From Membranipora membranacea (taxonomy: Eukaryota; Bryozoa; Gymnolaemata; Cheilostomatida; Membraniporidae): a stretch of DNA of 64,000 nucleotides. The notes beneath the pieces are model-generated. The model saw only the letters and a program-made list of their open reading frames with translations, had not been told where the DNA came from and did not search any database. Location: assembly GCA_914767715.1 (NCBI GenBank), contig OU612074.1, forward strand, positions 8,819,501 through 8,883,500, written 5' to 3'. Shown here one piece after another: positions 61,808 through 64,000 of this stretch. Position numbers and translations under genes: made by a program. The stretch's first letter is position 1. Each line of letters begins with the position of its first letter.

Positions 61808-64000
61808 GGTATATGACTAGTTAGAAAAGTTATCTGTGTGTCCACAATCAGAGATAAGAATATGTGTTACACATCTCAGAAATCGCTCCTTAGAAAGTTT
61901 TTATGAGTCAGAGAAATTACACTTTTGTATCCTGACAATAGCATTCTATAACTCCCTGTAAAGGTCTGCCACTCTCCCAATTCACTTAAATCCGGATTAA
62001 TTTTTATATATTTGCTCTAGAGTCTAGAAAGTTTAATCACTTTTTCAAAATACTCACTTGAAATATGTACATTTCATTGACTGACTCTTCCCTCTGTTGG
62101 TGAGACTCTTTCTATCCTCCTGATACCAAAGCAGACTAATATGCAAGCCTATTTATGTTCAGTTCATCATCTTCTTTTCAAGGTCTTTAGAACGTCAAAT
62201 GTTGTGATCACAAGACAGAATCAACTTAGAGAAGATAAAGGTTGCCTGGAGATTCATTGACCCTGGGCTACAAAAATACTGATGCAAGAATGTTATATAA
62301 TTATAATGACAGATTTTTTATCAGATCATCTGACTTTTCAATAACATGTGTAGACTATTAAAGAAGTTTTATCAAAATCATCTATTTTTTTATTTGCAAC
62401 CATCAACAATTACAGAGTACTGATAAGGATGATCAGAATCATTATTTTGGTGCATCACTTTTCCCTTCTGCCTTTACTTATCTTTATGTAAAATAGATCT
62501 TTTTAAATCATAGTGCACAATTCAGCTAACTATTTGAGTATATCCGCATTATCTAGGATAGGGAAGTAGCGGTTGTCGCTGTGGCGATCGTAGTCAGTGG
62601 ATAACAAAAATACCATCACTCCGATCTAAACGAAGATTATGGCAATCACAATGGCGGTCCAAAGTAGCCTTACCTTAGCAGCCATTTGCAGGTGTTGTAG
62701 ATGACAGGCTGTCAAGGATGTGCGTATGGTTGTCTCCTCTTTTGTTGTGGGCAGACAACTCTTCCCCTATTCCGGCCTAGGTAACGGAGGACAGACACAA
62801 GAGATAATAATATAAGCTTGGCAAAGCTCAAGAATGCAGCTTGTAGATGTAACTTTATTTTCCAAGGAAGAGTATAAAAATACTTGCTATTATTGGACAG
62901 GAGGGAATATATTTTGACTCCGATAAATGATGCAAACAAGGAAAAGTTTTAATATTTCACAACTTAAAAATGAAGCATCAATTAGAGATTGTTGAGACTA
63001 GGAGAAGAGAACCAAATATTTTATTATTATTGAAGCCTTTGTCACGATACCTCGCTCAAGAGATTCATGTAAGTTTTGCACACCTGGCATGTGCATCATT
63101 TCTGGTGATAAGGCCCTACATTGTGACTGTATTTGTCAATACAATGATGCTCCACTTTGACAGGTCCTCCAACATCAAATGAAAATGTTTCACACATTAC
63201 TGTCAGGAGTGTTTGGGTGGGGGCAACACCACCACCCACCCATCCCCAACAGCCTGCCCAGGCTACTTTACTGTAGCGTTTTCTCATTTTGATGCAGCAC
63301 CATGATGATGGAACAGTATTGAGAGGTTGTAGTAGTTTACCACTTTGTATCACAAGCATGTGTGGATAACTCTTAATTGATTCAACCTCATCATTTATCA
63401 ATCATCATACCAGGGAGTTTGGGACCTCCAAACTCCCTGATCAAACCAGAGAGGGTATGATAACCCTTCCACCCTGAAAGTAAGGCTGTAAATCAACAGA
63501 AGGCCTATGTTAGCCTGGGTAGACTGCCTACACAGGCTAGGCCTATATATCTAATCAATTTTTATCAGTGGAACTCAAATGAACAGATTTTACACACTTG
63601 CTTCGAATGGAAGGTAAGTGATAGAAATGGGTAGCAGGAAAATATTTTCGGTACATTCATTGGCTCATATATGACAAGACAAATATAATCAGTATATGAT
63701 AAAGATTTTATTTTATATAAAGATTAAAAATTCAGTGAAGAAAACATGTCTGTCTTAGACACACAGTCTGTAATTGTTGATAGTTGCAAACATTCAAATA
63801 AAATAAAAAAGTGGTTTTGATAGTCCTTTTTCAATAGTCTAACAGGTAAAATACAGCATCTGTTACTGAAAAGTCAGATGATACAAAATCTGTCATATAT
63901 AGAACATTGTCACATAAGTATTTTGTAGCTACCTCGGGGTCAGAAAACCTTCAGGCGATGATTCGTAGACTTGCTTAATCGTATTCTGTCTCGTGATCAC
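61808..64000. other. Gene-free end of the window; third copy of a family 3' flank from about 63118
   Basis: 61960-62430 is an inverted copy of the seven-LDLa gene's 3' flank. From about 63118 the sequence follows 48298-49170 closely in direct orientation. In that copy the five-LDLa tail exon begins about 385 bases further on, so another minus-strand family gene probably ends just beyond base 64000. No exon lies inside this stretch. Confidence 0.65.

Overview
This is a 64 kb stretch of an animal nuclear genome. The evidence is compact split genes with GT-AG introns of about 0.2-3.6 kb, AT-rich introns, tRNA-derived SINEs, a non-LTR retrotransposon, hAT-type DNA elements, and extracellular LDL-receptor class A (LDLa) domains on secreted-type proteins. 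A marine invertebrate with a compact genome (sponge- or cnidarian-like) would fit, but nothing here fixes the species.

Layout. (1) 260-6722, plus strand: twelve exons of an ABCG-family half-transporter whose 5' end lies before the window. (2) 8482-54730: an array of minus-strand genes sharing one plan: signal peptide, one to seven LDLa domains, one transmembrane helix and a Pro/Gly/Tyr-rich cytoplasmic tail, usually with a PPxY motif. I built six from phase-consistent exons: one LDLa (8482-11816), three (14007-18657, two in-frame stops), one (20223-22704), two (25864-30178), seven (31879-39922) and five (49555-54730). (3) Plus-strand broken copies at 41411-42804, 44873-47392 and about 60563-61807. 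(4) A decayed LINE at 55869-58985 and foldback DNA to about 60275. (5) From about 63110 to the end, a third copy of the 3' flank of the five-LDLa gene, which suggests another family member just past the window.

How it was built. About 19.4-27.5 kb is repeated in inverted orientation at about 41.5-48.2 kb. The left arm carries two open genes; the right arm carries the same two with stops, a frameshift and a lost exon. About 30.6-33.9 kb is repeated in direct orientation at about 48.3-51.6 kb. Inside the seven-LDLa gene, exon-plus-intron units are themselves tandemly duplicated.

How the genes may work together. Each LDLa protein should present Ca2+-dependent ligand-binding modules outside the cell and a WW-domain-binding (PPxY) tail inside, so the array looks like a diversifying family of cell-surface receptors or adaptors. 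That function is inferred. The ABCG gene is a separate neighbour, although its cytoplasmic linker also carries PPPY. Mobile elements are dense. The most unusual is a foldback-like element (about 35.73-37.81 kb) whose inverted ends are arrays of roughly 100-bp tandem units.
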